Source of the DNA: Oribacterium sp. KHPX15
GTDB lineage: Bacteria > Bacillota > Clostridia > Lachnospirales > Lachnospiraceae
NCBI RefSeq assembly: GCF_900107835.1
Contig: NZ_FNRG01000016.1
Location: 1 to 64,000, forward strand
Direction of reading: 5' to 3'
Length of the DNA: 64,000 nucleotides
The position numbers were made by a program, and so were the translations under genes. This document shows, piece by piece, positions 34,297-43,394 of the stretch; position 1 is the first letter of the stretch; each line of letters begins with the position of its first letter. The notes below the pieces were generated by a model. The model had not been told where the DNA came from. It saw only the letters and a list, made by a program, of their open reading frames with translations, and did no database searches.

Positions 34297-36258
34297 TCAA
34301 TGTCTCCTTGGGATGACTTCTCCCTGCTCAAGTATGTCACCGTTTCTGTAAGCTGCAAGAAGCTCTTCAAGATCAGAAATCTGCCTCTTAAGCTCTCTGC
34401 CGTTGTCGGTAGCGCCTACTCTTACTCTTGTTTTCATCTGTTCCACGATCTGGATCTCAGGTGTATTCTCGGCGCCCTTCTGGAAGCCCTTATGCTTAGC
34501 CAGAGCCAGATGACGGGAATTAAAGATAAGTGTGTAGCCGGCTATACCTGTTCTCGAGTGATAAGCCTTTGAGATACCACCATCAATGATAAACAGCTTA
34601 CCGTTTGCCTTGATAGGTGACTCACCAAGCTTTGTCTTGACAGGAACATGTCCGTTTACGATATGTCCGACGGAGGCATCCACACCAAATTCCTCGAAGA
34701 TCTTGTCTACGTACTTCTCTTCCTTTGCAAAGTTATAGTATATATTGAATTTTTCCTTGTGAGTCACAGGGTCTTCTATAAAACAGTGCTCAAAGGTTGT
34801 TATCTTGTCCTTTCCGAAAAGAGGAGAATTGGGGCCGCACCACATGTACCAGAAAAAGTCTGTAGCATAGAGCTTACCCTGAGGATCGTTTTCTCCGTTA
34901 AGAAAATAAGCATCGATAGCCTTGTCATTAAAGTAATCAAGAAGCGCCTTTCCGGAGAATATACCGTCTGGTGTCTTTATCTTTGTGAAGCTGCCGTCCT
35001 TTTCCATAGGTATACAGCCATGGTAAAGGATGTTGTTATTTACAACCTTATACATTGATCCGTTTGTAAAGAAGAAACGGATGTGTTTCTGAAGAAGCTG
35101 AGAATGAGTAAAGCTGTAGATAAGAGTCTTCATCAAAGTCTCTTCTCTCTCTGTGAGCTTATAAGGATTCTTAGGATCGATGGTAGGGAAATTCTTGTCC
35201 TTAAGCGGATAAACCTTTCCGTCAATGTTCACGGTTCCCTTTGCATAATCCACCTTCTCCAGAAGAAGTCTGTGCTCCAGATGGTACTCAGGATGTCTCT
35301 TGATAAGCAGACCTTCCTCCTTGAGCATGATAATGGATATGGCCTTACACATCTTTGCCGCAAGAGCCGGTGAAACCGAGTCGGAAACATTGGAATCCAG
35401 AAGATGTGGCTGGAAGCATTCACATGGATCATCCCCGTAAACTTCCTCTGCATACATGGAAAGAGGTCTCAGATTTATTCCGTAGCCATCCTCAAGCACG
35501 TCAAAGGAATTGTAGGAAGTGGCGATGCGGAGAACATTGGCAATACATGCAGGGTTTCCGCAGACAGCTCCCATCCAGTCAGCATCATGATTGCCCCACT
35601 GGATATCCACATCGTGGAAGCTCATGAGCTCCTCCATGATACGGTCGGCGTGAGGACCTCTGTCGAAAACATCTCCGATTATATGAAGATTATCGATAAC
35701 GAGATTCTGTATAAGCTCACAAAGGGCGATAATGAAATCATCCCCCATGCCGGTGTCGATGATGGCATTCATGATCTCGCGGAGGTAATCCTTTTTATCC
35801 TCATCATGATTGTCGATATGCAGAAGCTCATCGATGGCATAAGCATAGCTCTGGGGCATCTTCTTACGAACCTTGGAACGGGTGAACTTTGATGAAACCA
35901 CGCGGCAAATGTTTATAAGCCTGTTTATGGTTATGCGATTCCACTCGGGAGTCTCCTTTTCTTTATGTTTAGGGCTTGAAAGAATGTCTCTCGGATAGTA
36001 AATAAGATTTGCAAGCTCAAGCTGCTCCTCCTCAGGAAGAAGATTTCCGAAGGTCTCATCAATCTTATCTCTTACGATACCGGATGCGGAACGCATAAGG
36101 TAGATAAATGCCTCACTCTCACCATGAAGGTCAGAAAAGAAATACTCTGTGCCCTTAGGCAAAGCACATATAGCACGGAGATTAATGATCTCCGCACCTG
36201 CTGCAGTCGCAGTGGGAAACTGTTTCGCTAAAAGTTTTAAATAATCAAGATCACGCAT
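34297..36258 (-). CDS. fbp: Fructose-1,6-bisphosphatase, class III
   Basis: A 653-residue class III (Firmicute type) fructose-bisphosphatase. It hydrolyses fructose 1,6-bisphosphate to fructose 6-phosphate for gluconeogenesis. The calcineurin-like metal site is visible as FFSDLHGE near the N terminus, IIGDVFDRGPHADRIM, IQWGNHDADWMGA and IVNGHVPVK. The length is that of the Bacillus enzyme. GGGAG precedes the ATG. It appears to be a single-gene transcript with a strong terminator; growth on uronates and pentoses, as in the neighbouring loci, would require it. Confidence 0.93.
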   Translation of the reverse strand: MRDLDYLKLLAKQFPTATAAGAEIINLRAICALPKGTEYFFSDLHGESEAFIYLMRSASGIVRDKIDETFGNLLPEEEQLELANLIYYPRDILSSPKHKEKETPEWNRITINRLINICRVVSSKFTRSKVRKKMPQSYAYAIDELLHIDNHDEDKKDYLREIMNAIIDTGMGDDFIIALCELIQNLVIDNLHIIGDVFDRGPHADRIMEELMSFHDVDIQWGNHDADWMGAVCGNPACIANVLRIATSYNSFDVLEDGYGINLRPLSMYAEEVYGDDPCECFQPHLLDSNVSDSVSPALAAKMCKAISIIMLKEEGLLIKRHPEYHLEHRLLLEKVDYAKGTVNIDGKVYPLKDKNFPTIDPKNPYKLTEREETLMKTLIYSFTHSQLLQKHIRFFFTNGSMYKVVNNNILYHGCIPMEKDGSFTKIKTPDGIFSGKALLDYFNDKAIDAYFLNGENDPQGKLYATDFFWYMWCGPNSPLFGKDKITTFEHCFIEDPVTHKEKFNIYYNFAKEEKYVDKIFEEFGVDASVGHIVNGHVPVKTKLGESPIKANGKLFIIDGGISKAYHSRTGIAGYTLIFNSRHLALAKHKGFQKGAENTPEIQIVEQMKTRVRVGATDNGRELKRQISDLEELLAAYRNGDILEQGEVIPRRH

Positions 36259-36462
36259 AATTACTCCCTAAATACCGGGTCTTCACCCTATGTCTTCTAG
36301 TTACTTCCTGAAAATTTGAAACGACTGAAGGACTACCTTATCGGGTTATCCTCAACAAACATGAGTTAATTATATAGACGAAGTTAAAAATTTACTATAC
36401 AAAATCACTATGTATTTAAAAATAAACGCGATATTTTTGATATATATTTAACAAAAGCAAAA

Positions 36463-36494
36463 GCGGATGGACACCTTTTGCAGCATCCATCCGC
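36463..36494 (-). terminator. Terminator of ftsH
   Basis: A 9-base-pair stem (GCGGATGGA / TCCATCCGC) with a 14-base loop lies 17 bases past the ftsH stop. On the minus strand it is followed by TTTTGCTTTTG. Confidence 0.7.
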
Positions 36495-36510
36495 CAGTAT
36501 GTTTTTCAAA

Positions 36511-38556
36511 TTAATTTGAAGGAGCCACAACCGAAGGATCAACCTCCTTGCGGTTAAGTATCTCCATGAATTCGGCTCCTGTGATAGTCTCCTTCTCGTA
36601 AAGGAACTTTGTAATCTCATGAAGCTTATTCATATTGTCCTTAAGAAGCTGCATAGCCTTGTCATGCTGCTCCTTCACAAGATCAACAGTCATCTTATCA
36701 ATCCTGGTCTGGGTTTCCGGTGAACAGGTAAGCGACGCGTCACCGCCGAGATACTGATTCTGAAGCTGCTCCATGGCAACCATACCGATCTCGTCAGACA
36801 TACCATAGCGTGTGATCATTGCACGGGCATACTTTGTAGCCTGCTCGATATCATTGCTTGCACCGGTAGTGCAGGTATGGAAGATCAGCTCCTCAGCACA
36901 TCTTCCGCCTGTAAGTGTTGCGATCTTGTTCTCAAGCTCTTCCTTTGAGTAAAGGTAGTGATTTCCCTCTTCCTCAACCTGCATGGTGTAGCCAAGAGCG
37001 CCTGATGTTCTCGGGATAATGGTGATCTTCTGCACAGGCGCACTGTTCTTCTGAAGAGCCGCTACAAGAGCATGTCCCACCTCATGATATGAAACGATAA
37101 GCTTTTCCTTATCCGTCATTACCTTATTTTTCTTCTGGTAACCGGCTATAACCACTTCTATGGACTCTTCGAGGTCTGACTGGATAACTCTCTCGCGTCC
37201 TGCTCTTACAGCCCTTAATGCAGATTCATTGATAATGTTGGCAAGTTCCGCACCGCTGGCACCCGCTGCGGCTTTTGCAATGGCTTCGAGATTGACATTC
37301 TCAGCCATCTTGATATCCCTTGCATGAACCTTCAGGATATCCACTCTTCCCTGGAAATCAGGAAGCTCGACAGGAACACGTCTGTCAAAACGACCCGGTC
37401 TCAGAAGTGCGGGATCGAGAGAATCCGGCTGGTTTGTTGCTGCAAGAATAATGATGGCCTTTGAAGAATCGAAACCGTCCATCTCAGTAAGGAGCTGGTT
37501 CAGGGTCTGCTCACGCTCATCATTACCGCCTATGGCTCCGCCGCCTCTCTTTTTACCTATGGCATCGATCTCATCGATAAAAATGATACAAGGCGCTTTT
37601 TTCTTTGCCTGGTCAAAAAGATCTCTGACCTTGGCGGCACCCATACCTACGAACATCTCTACAAATTCAGAACCCGAAATAGAGAAGAAAGGAACATTTG
37701 CTTCTCCTGCCACAGCCTTTGCAAGAAGTGTCTTACCTGTTCCCGGAGGACCTACAAGAAGCGCACCCTTTGGAATATGTGCACCTATCTCAGTGTACTT
37801 GTCAGGCTCCTTAAGATAGTCAACCATCTCATTAAGAAGCTCCTTGGCCTCATCCTCACCTGCAACATCCCTGAAGGTTACCTTGTTGTCACCATTGGCT
37901 TCATATTCTCTGGCATTGGACTTTCCAAAGCCTCCGAACATTCCGCCGCCTCCCATGGAACCCATGCTTGAGGCCATTTTTCTGGAAAGCCAGTTTCCGA
38001 GGGCCCAGAAAATCAGGATGGGGAAAATCCAGCTTAAAAGGAAGCTGATTATTGGGCTTGTCTCAACAGGTATCTCTTCGTTGAAATTGACATTCTGGGA
38101 GAATAGAGCATCCAGCACATATGCCTCTGTGTACTCGTTCTTGATTCTCCCCGTGCGGCAGGTAAGATTCTTACCGTTGTAATCGACTACATAATATATA
38201 GTGTCATCAGTGAATTTAACGTCTGTAATAGCCTTGTTCTCAACAGCATTTTTAAACTCCGTATAGGTCGTATCCTTCACCGATCGCGTCATAATTGACG
38301 GGAACACGAAGGTGTTCAGCAAAAGAATGATCACCAGGGCGACAAAATAATAGAACACAAGCGGCTTTCTGTTTCGAGGCTTATAGCTGTTCCCGCCGTT
38401 CTGGTTTTGGTTGTTTTTATTGAACTGATTGAAAAAATCATTGAAATTGTCAAATCCGTTGTCATTTGGGTTTTTGTTCCCGGAATAGTTTTCATTAGCA
38501 AGATTGAGCTGTGACTTACCCATCCTGCCTTTGAAAACATTAAAGATATTTATCAT
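36511..38556 (-). CDS. ftsH: ATP-dependent zinc metalloprotease FtsH
   Basis: A 681-residue membrane AAA protease. The N terminus (1-65) is an unusual Asn/Gly-rich cytosolic tail ([20 protein letters not shown]). Two membrane helices (about 70-90 and 165-185) flank the extracytoplasmic loop. The AAA domain has [11 protein letters not shown] near 268, [11 protein letters not shown] and the arginine-finger region [16 protein letters not shown]. The protease site is HEVGH near 490-494, with a third zinc ligand Asp in [10 protein letters not shown]. It degrades misfolded membrane and short-lived cytosolic proteins. AAGGA precedes the ATG. Confidence 0.95.
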   Translation of the reverse strand: MINIFNVFKGRMGKSQLNLANENYSGNKNPNDNGFDNFNDFFNQFNKNNQNQNGGNSYKPRNRKPLVFYYFVALVIILLLNTFVFPSIMTRSVKDTTYTEFKNAVENKAITDVKFTDDTIYYVVDYNGKNLTCRTGRIKNEYTEAYVLDALFSQNVNFNEEIPVETSPIISFLLSWIFPILIFWALGNWLSRKMASSMGSMGGGGMFGGFGKSNAREYEANGDNKVTFRDVAGEDEAKELLNEMVDYLKEPDKYTEIGAHIPKGALLVGPPGTGKTLLAKAVAGEANVPFFSISGSEFVEMFVGMGAAKVRDLFDQAKKKAPCIIFIDEIDAIGKKRGGGAIGGNDEREQTLNQLLTEMDGFDSSKAIIILAATNQPDSLDPALLRPGRFDRRVPVELPDFQGRVDILKVHARDIKMAENVNLEAIAKAAAGASGAELANIINESALRAVRAGRERVIQSDLEESIEVVIAGYQKKNKVMTDKEKLIVSYHEVGHALVAALQKNSAPVQKITIIPRTSGALGYTMQVEEEGNHYLYSKEELENKIATLTGGRCAEELIFHTCTTGASNDIEQATKYARAMITRYGMSDEIGMVAMEQLQNQYLGGDASLTCSPETQTRIDKMTVDLVKEQHDKAMQLLKDNMNKLHEITKFLYEKETITGAEFMEILNRKEVDPSVVAPSN

Positions 38557-38656
38557 ACAATGTCCTTTCTGCTACTCTTCGTTGAATTGAAAATACTTTT
38601 CAATTTAATGATTGTTGATTATATATATCAAATGTGTATTCGTTGTGAACAGTTAA

Positions 38657-38690
38657 AAAACTTCCGAAGATTCAAATCTCCGGAAGTTTT
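38657..38690 (-). terminator. Terminator of the copper operon
   Basis: A 10-base-pair stem (AAAACTTCCG / CGGAAGTTTT) with an inner GAT/ATC pairing lies about 10 bases after the csoR stop. On the minus strand it runs into TTTTTT. Confidence 0.82.
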
Positions 38691-38699
38691 CTGGTTTGA

Positions 38700-39005
38700 T
38701 TATTTCATCGTTTTCTTCAAAAGTTCACACAGCTCATCAACTGCTTCTTCTTTTCCTTCTTTAATGTCTTCAACAACGCAGGACTTGATATGTGAACTTA
38801 AGAGTTCTTTGTTAAAGGAATTGAGAGAAGCCTGGACTGAACTCACCTGGATAAGAATATCCGGACAATACCTGTTGTCCTCGATCATCTTTTTTATGCC
38901 GCAGATCTGGCCTTCTATACGATTAAGTCTAGTAGTCAGCGCCTTGATCTGCTCAGGTGTTCTGTTCTTATGTCTTACATTCTCTCCGTCACAACAAGCA
39001 GGCAT
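38700..39005 (-). CDS. csoR: CsoR-family copper-sensing repressor
   Basis: A 101-residue all-helical repressor of the CsoR/RcnR family. The Cu(I) ligands are present in the canonical Cys-His-Cys arrangement: Cys in NRYCPDI, His and Cys in SSHIKSCV. RTPEQIKALTTRLNRIEGQI is the family's N-terminal helix. Copper binding releases the protein from its operator, here probably the inverted repeat in the copA promoter. The start is set at the ATG at 39003-39005, preceded by AGGTGG; a GTG three codons upstream is possible. It directly follows copA (10-base gap), so repressor and efflux pump are cotranscribed. Confidence 0.92.
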   Translation of the reverse strand: MPACCDGENVRHKNRTPEQIKALTTRLNRIEGQICGIKKMIEDNRYCPDILIQVSSVQASLNSFNKELLSSHIKSCVVEDIKEGKEEAVDELCELLKKTMK

Positions 39006-39015
39006 GTCATCCACC

Positions 39016-39228
39016 TTACTTCACGATAGAAACGAACTCAAAGTCGTGATCCTCAACAGCCTTCTTTATGACTGCCTCGTCAACTTCCTTTGAAAGCTCG
39101 ATAACCGCTGTTCCGCTGTCATGTGAAACTGCTGCAGAAGTAACTCCGTCAAGAGCCTCCAGAGCCTTCTTAACTGTTGCCTCACAATGTCCGCACATCA
39201 TTCCCTTGATATTAACTGTTTCTGTCAT
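39016..39228 (-). CDS. Possible internal CopZ-like copper chaperone within copA
   Basis: The C-terminal heavy-metal domain of CopA begins MTETVNIKGMMCGHC, as a free CopZ would. Just upstream, inside the copA frame, the minus strand reads AAAAAAGGAGAATGAAATC before the ATG at 39226-39228, so GGAG sits 9 bases from an ATG. This is an ideal ribosome binding site and could yield a separate 70-residue chaperone from the same message. The alternative is that the pattern is a remnant of a copA-copZ gene fusion. Translation from this site is not shown by sequence alone. Confidence 0.4.
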   Translation of the reverse strand: MTETVNIKGMMCGHCEATVKKALEALDGVTSAAVSHDSGTAVIELSKEVDEAVIKKAVEDHDFEFVSIVK

Positions 39229-41598
39229 GATTTCATTCTCCTTTTTTGTTTCTTCATTTGTATCCAACTCAACTTCCTTTTCCGCAGAAGCTGTAGTTTT
39301 TCTTTTTATCATCTTATCCTTTGATGCATCAAATACATCGAAAAGGTTAAGTCTCAAAGCATTCATACATACCGTAAAGCTGGAAATGCTCATGGCGGCA
39401 GCTCCCACCATAGGATTCATTTCAAAATTCCAGCCGAAAAGCGCAGAGTAAAATCCTGCCGCAAGAGGTATGCAGATAACATTGTAAAAAAATGCCCAGA
39501 ACAGGTTCTGATGGATATTCCTTATGGTTGCCCTGCCAAGTCTTATGGAGGCAGCCACATCCGTAAGCTTTGACTTCATGATCACCACATCGGCAGCATC
39601 AATGGCTACATCAGCTCCCGCCCCTATGGCTACACCAAGGTCCGCTCTTGTTAATGCCGGCGCATCATTGATTCCGTCACCCACCATGGCAACCTTGCCT
39701 TTTTTCTGAAGTTCACGGATAACCGCTTCCTTACCGTCCGGAAGAACTCCGGCTATAACGTGATCAACTCCTGCCTGCTCTGCGATTGCATGGGCGGTTT
39801 TTTCATTGTCACCGGTGATCATGTAAACCTCGATGCCCATGCCTTTAAGCTCTTTTATGGCTTTTTCGGAATCCTCTTTGATGGTATCAGAAACAGCGAT
39901 CATGCCCAGAAGCTTACTGTCTTGAGAAAAGAAAAGCGGTGTCTTTCCCTTTTCCGAAAGCTCATCGGACTTTCTTTCAATTGTATCAGAAGCTCCGAAT
40001 TTATCCATCATGAACTTGCCGGAGCCTCCGAATATTTCGTGACCGTCAAGCTTTGCCGTTATGCCGTTTCCAGGTAATGCCCGGAAATCGCTAACCTCCG
40101 GAATATGGATATGATTAACATTAGCATAGCTCATAACTGCCTTTGCCAGAGGGTGTTCTGATTTCTGTTCCAGGGAAGCCGCAAGACTCAGAAGTTCTTC
40201 CTTTTTTACGCCTTCCTCCGGTATTATATCTGTTACCACAGGCTCACCCTTTGTGATGGTTCCGGTTTTATCAAGAGCAACTATTTCGATGCGTCCGGAC
40301 TGTTCCTGGGAAGCGGCGGTTTTATAAAGGATACCGTTTTTTGCTCCCATACCGTTACCAACCATGATGGCCACAGGTGTTGCAAGTCCCAATGCACAAG
40401 GGCATGAAATAACCAGCACAGCAACTGCTCTCGGAATGGAGAACTCGACTCCCTTTCCCATGAAAAGCCAGATAAATAATGTAAGCACTGAAACGATAAT
40501 GACGAAAGGCACAAACACTGACGCTACCTGATCCGCAATTCTTGCAATAAGAGCCTTTGTTGCAGCTGCATCCGATACCATATTTATGATCTGGGATAAT
40601 GTTGTATCCTTACCAACTCTCGTAGCCCTGGCTTTTACATAACCAGACTGATTGATGGTTCCGGCGGACACCATATCTCCGATAGTTTTGTCAACCGGTA
40701 TGGACTCTCCCGTAAGGGCTGACTCATTTACTGAAGTTTCTCCTTCTTCTATGATTCCGTCCACGGGGATATTCTCTCCGGGTCTTACAACAAACAGGTC
40801 TCCGGTTTTAACTTCAGCAATAGGAACTTCAATCTCTTTCCCGTCCCTGTAAAGAACCGCTGTTTTTGGTGACAGCTTCATAAGACTTTTAAGCGCGTCT
40901 GTTGTATGTCCCTTGGACATTGCCTCCAGGAGTTTTCCTACGGTTATAAGCGTAGGTATCATAGCAGCTGTTTCAAAGTACAGGTTGTGAGCCAGATGAT
41001 GAACTGTTTCCATTTCGCCTCTGCCCATGGCGTTTATCATGATATAAAGTGACACAAGTGAATAAGCAAAGGAGGCTGAGGATCCCAACGCGATGAGTGC
41101 ATCCATATTGGGGGATCCGTCAAACAGCGTCCTGAATCCGTCTATGAAAAATTTTCTGTTTATATACATCACGACTATGGCGATGAGCATCTGGGTCAAT
41201 GCATTGGCCGCGTGATTTTCAAGAAAGGCGGGAACCGGGAATCCTGCCATGTTGTGTCCCATGGAGAGGTACATAAGTGTCAGGAGAAGCAGTGCCGATC
41301 TGAGAAGGCGTTTCTTAAGCACTGGTGTTTCATGGTCTTTTAATGCTTCTTCCTGGGCTTTCAGGCTGTCTTCATAGGTGTTTTCTTCTGTCTTCTCTGC
41401 TCCTTTTACAGAGGCGCCGTAGCCGGCTTCTTCAACGGCTTTTATGATTTCACAGGCTTCTGCAGTGCCGTCGACCATTAGTGTGTTGGTCAGCAGTGAG
41501 ACGTTTGCTTCTTTTACACCCGGGACTTTTTTCGCGGCTTTCTCTACTCTTGCCTGGCATGCGGCACAGCTCATGCCGGTTACTATATATTGTTCCAT
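39016..41598 (-). CDS. copA: Copper-exporting P-type ATPase CopA
   Basis: An 860-residue P1B-type ATPase that pumps Cu(I) out of the cell. The N-terminal metal-binding domain has MSCAACQARVEK. The membrane Cu motif is SCPCALGLATP, the phosphorylation site DKTGTITKGEP, and the hinge GDGINDAPAL. The last 70 residues form an additional heavy-metal domain (MMCGHCEATVKK), which resembles the free chaperone CopZ, joined by a Lys/Glu-rich linker. The chosen ATG at 41596-41598 has GGAGG upstream; an upstream GTG frame start is not credible. The promoter at 41662-41690 contains a CsoR-type operator. Confidence 0.94.
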   Translation of the reverse strand: MEQYIVTGMSCAACQARVEKAAKKVPGVKEANVSLLTNTLMVDGTAEACEIIKAVEEAGYGASVKGAEKTEENTYEDSLKAQEEALKDHETPVLKKRLLRSALLLLTLMYLSMGHNMAGFPVPAFLENHAANALTQMLIAIVVMYINRKFFIDGFRTLFDGSPNMDALIALGSSASFAYSLVSLYIMINAMGRGEMETVHHLAHNLYFETAAMIPTLITVGKLLEAMSKGHTTDALKSLMKLSPKTAVLYRDGKEIEVPIAEVKTGDLFVVRPGENIPVDGIIEEGETSVNESALTGESIPVDKTIGDMVSAGTINQSGYVKARATRVGKDTTLSQIINMVSDAAATKALIARIADQVASVFVPFVIIVSVLTLFIWLFMGKGVEFSIPRAVAVLVISCPCALGLATPVAIMVGNGMGAKNGILYKTAASQEQSGRIEIVALDKTGTITKGEPVVTDIIPEEGVKKEELLSLAASLEQKSEHPLAKAVMSYANVNHIHIPEVSDFRALPGNGITAKLDGHEIFGGSGKFMMDKFGASDTIERKSDELSEKGKTPLFFSQDSKLLGMIAVSDTIKEDSEKAIKELKGMGIEVYMITGDNEKTAHAIAEQAGVDHVIAGVLPDGKEAVIRELQKKGKVAMVGDGINDAPALTRADLGVAIGAGADVAIDAADVVIMKSKLTDVAASIRLGRATIRNIHQNLFWAFFYNVICIPLAAGFYSALFGWNFEMNPMVGAAAMSISSFTVCMNALRLNLFDVFDASKDKMIKRKTTASAEKEVELDTNEETKKENEIMTETVNIKGMMCGHCEATVKKALEALDGVTSAAVSHDSGTAVIELSKEVDEAVIKKAVEDHDFEFVSIVK

Positions 41599-41661
41599 CT
41601 CGTCCTCCGTGATGATCTGTAATCTATATACCCCCACCCCCCTATCTTGAGGTGTGAGCTA

Positions 41662-41690
41662 AATATACCACCCGGGGGTATGTTAGTCAA
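41662..41690 (-). promoter_or_regulatory. copA promoter with CsoR-type operator
   Basis: On the minus strand TTGACT (41685-41690) and TATATT (41662-41667) are separated by exactly 17 bases. The spacer and the -10 box contain ATACCACCCGGGGGTAT (41665-41681 on the plus strand), an inverted repeat ATACC/GGTAT of the form bound by CsoR repressors. A second C-rich stretch, TATACCCCCACCCCCC, lies at 41626-41642 in the leader. Binding would block RNA polymerase until copper rises. Confidence 0.75.
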
Positions 41691-41716
41691 TACCTGTTTT
41701 TTTAAAATGGGACAGA

Positions 41717-41750
41717 AAATGCAGGGGATGTGCGACGGCCCCTGCATTTT
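41717..41750 (-). terminator. Terminator of rpe
   Basis: AAAATGCAGGGG pairs with CCCCTGCATTTT across a loop of about 10 bases, about 28 bases past the rpe stop. Confidence 0.8.
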
Positions 41751-41777
41751 CTTCACGTATTGGCTAAAAGTACTTAT

Positions 41778-42434
41778 TTACGCATTATTTATCAGAGATA
41801 AAAATTCTTTGACGTTCGCGGCTGCGTCACCAGCGTAAATGGCGGAGCCGGCAACGATGACGTTGGCGCCGGCCTGGACGATTGACTGGACGTTGTCTTT
41901 TTTGATACCGCCGTCGACTTCGAGGTCGGCTTTGGAACCGGTGGTTTCGAGCATTTTTCTGACGGCTTTTATTCTGTCAAAGCTTTCAGGGATTATTTTC
42001 TGGCCGCCGAAGCCGGGTTCCACTGTCATGAGGAGGATCATTTCAACCTTGTCGATGAAAGGCTCGAGTGCTGATACATCTGTGCCGGGTTTAATGGATA
42101 TTCCGGCACGCTTTCCGAGGCTGTGAATCTTGTCAATAACAGCCATGGGATCCTCGGCAGCTTCCAGATGGAAGGTTATGCCGTCAGCTCCGGAAGCGGC
42201 TATTTCTTCAATATATCTTACAGGATCCACAATCATAAGGTGTACATCAAAAAAGATATCGCATGCGCTTCTGGCACTTTTTATAACCGGCATTCCAAGT
42301 GATATGGACTTTACAAATACACCGTCCATAACATCTACATGAAGGTATTCTGCTCCTGCTTCCTTTACATCAACAATCTGCTGTCCCAGATTCTTGAAAT
42401 CCGCCGACAGAATAGAAGGACTCAAAATTCTCAT
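41778..42434 (-). CDS. rpe: Ribulose-phosphate 3-epimerase
   Basis: A 218-residue TIM-barrel enzyme that interconverts D-ribulose 5-phosphate and D-xylulose 5-phosphate. Signatures: LSPSILSADF, HVDVMDGVFV, FDVHLMIVDP, MTVEPGFGGQ and LEVDGGI, with the metal His and catalytic Asp residues in place. It is not the related UlaD decarboxylase, which lacks the PSILSAD and PGFGGQ segments. The start at 42432-42434 follows GAGGAG; a start 7 codons earlier is less likely. It links the araD product to the pentose phosphate pathway and has its own terminator. Confidence 0.94.
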   Translation of the reverse strand: MRILSPSILSADFKNLGQQIVDVKEAGAEYLHVDVMDGVFVKSISLGMPVIKSARSACDIFFDVHLMIVDPVRYIEEIAASGADGITFHLEAAEDPMAVIDKIHSLGKRAGISIKPGTDVSALEPFIDKVEMILLMTVEPGFGGQKIIPESFDRIKAVRKMLETTGSKADLEVDGGIKKDNVQSIVQAGANVIVAGSAIYAGDAAANVKEFLSLINNA

Positions 42435-42535
42435 TTCTAAATACTCCTCGATCATAATATTTTAATAACTCTTATTTGAATTATACATCTTTAAACAGCA
42501 ATAAGAATAGTATTAGTTAATTCTGATATAAAACA

Positions 42536-42579
42536 GCCGGAGCCGGCGGACATTCATTTGAATGCCCGCCGGCTCCGGC
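42536..42579 (-). terminator. Long terminator-like palindrome after araD
   Basis: The stem starts GCCGGAGCCGGCGG and returns as CCGCCGGCTCCGGC, with inner ATTCA/GAAT pairing, giving about 19 base pairs. It lies 16 bases past the araD stop and the minus strand then reads TGTTTTAT. Its GCCGGCGGGCAT core resembles the outer arm of palindromic element copy B. Confidence 0.8.
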
Positions 42580-42594
42580 ATACGTATAAAAAGA

Positions 42595-43290
42595 TCAGCC
42601 CTGGCCGTAGTATGCGTTAGCACCATGCTTACGGAAATAATGCTTATCCATAAGCTCCTGAGGTGCCGGCTTTACATCCTTATTGATGAGTTCAGTCCAG
42701 AATGCCATCTTAGCAACTTCCTCTGCAACAGCTGAATTATGAACTGCCTCGTGAGCATCCTTACCCCAGCTAAATACACCGTGGTAGTTGCAAAGTACTA
42801 CAGGAACAGCTACAGGATCCTTTTCCATGCGCTGGAATTCAGATACGATAAGTTTTCCAGTGTTAACTTCGTAAGCTGTATCTATCTCTTCTTTTGTAAG
42901 ACATCTTACGCAAGGAATCTCTTCATAGATATAGTCGCAATGTGTTGTTCCGTAGCATGGAATGCTGCGTCCTGCCTGTGCCCAGGCTGTAGCATAAGGT
43001 GAATGAGTATGAACGATGCCTCCGATATCCTTGAATGCCTTATAAATCTCTACATGTGTAGCGGTATCAGATGAAGGGTTAAGCTTTCCTTCAACCTTAT
43101 TGCCCTCAAGGTCAACAACTACCATGTCATCAGGAGTCATGTCATCATATTCTACTCCACTTGGCTTGATAACAAAAAGTCCTGACTCACGGTCGATCTC
43201 ACTTACATTACCCCAGGTAAATGTAACAAGCTTGTACTTTGGAAGAAGAATATTTGCCTCATAAACCTTTTTCTTAAGTTCCTCTAACAT
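42595..43290 (-). CDS. ulaF: L-ribulose-5-phosphate 4-epimerase (AraD/UlaF)
   Basis: A 231-residue class II aldolase-fold enzyme converting L-ribulose 5-phosphate to D-xylulose 5-phosphate. Signatures: [31 protein letters not shown] and NYHGVFSWG, with the zinc-binding His residues. The AraD, UlaF and SgbE proteins are nearly indistinguishable by sequence. UlaF is preferred because the upstream genes on this strand form an ascorbate PTS module, but arabinose use is an alternative. GGAGG precedes the ATG, and a small hairpin lies in the leader (43324-43343). Confidence 0.88.
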   Translation of the reverse strand: MLEELKKKVYEANILLPKYKLVTFTWGNVSEIDRESGLFVIKPSGVEYDDMTPDDMVVVDLEGNKVEGKLNPSSDTATHVEIYKAFKDIGGIVHTHSPYATAWAQAGRSIPCYGTTHCDYIYEEIPCVRCLTKEEIDTAYEVNTGKLIVSEFQRMEKDPVAVPVVLCNYHGVFSWGKDAHEAVHNSAVAEEVAKMAFWTELINKDVKPAPQELMDKHYFRKHGANAYYGQG

Positions 43291-43323
43291 TAGAAAACCT
43301 CCTAATTATTAATAATATTCCTG

Positions 43324-43343
43324 ACCACGATTATCATCGCGGT
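43324..43343 (-). other. Leader hairpin upstream of ulaF/araD
   Basis: ACCACGAT and ATCGCGGT pair (one G-T) with a TATC loop, about 35 bases before the start codon. No T run follows; a role as mRNA-stability hairpin or operator is possible. Confidence 0.35.
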
Positions 43344-43394
43344 AGCACACAGTTTTTAGCATCTGAAAAGAATACTTTCAGATTCCATCTTATA

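Noticed and set aside
41778-42434. UlaD (3-keto-L-gulonate-6-phosphate decarboxylase) to complete the ascorbate pathway
   Set aside because: PSILSADF, DVMDGVFV and PGFGGQ mark it as ribulose-phosphate 3-epimerase.
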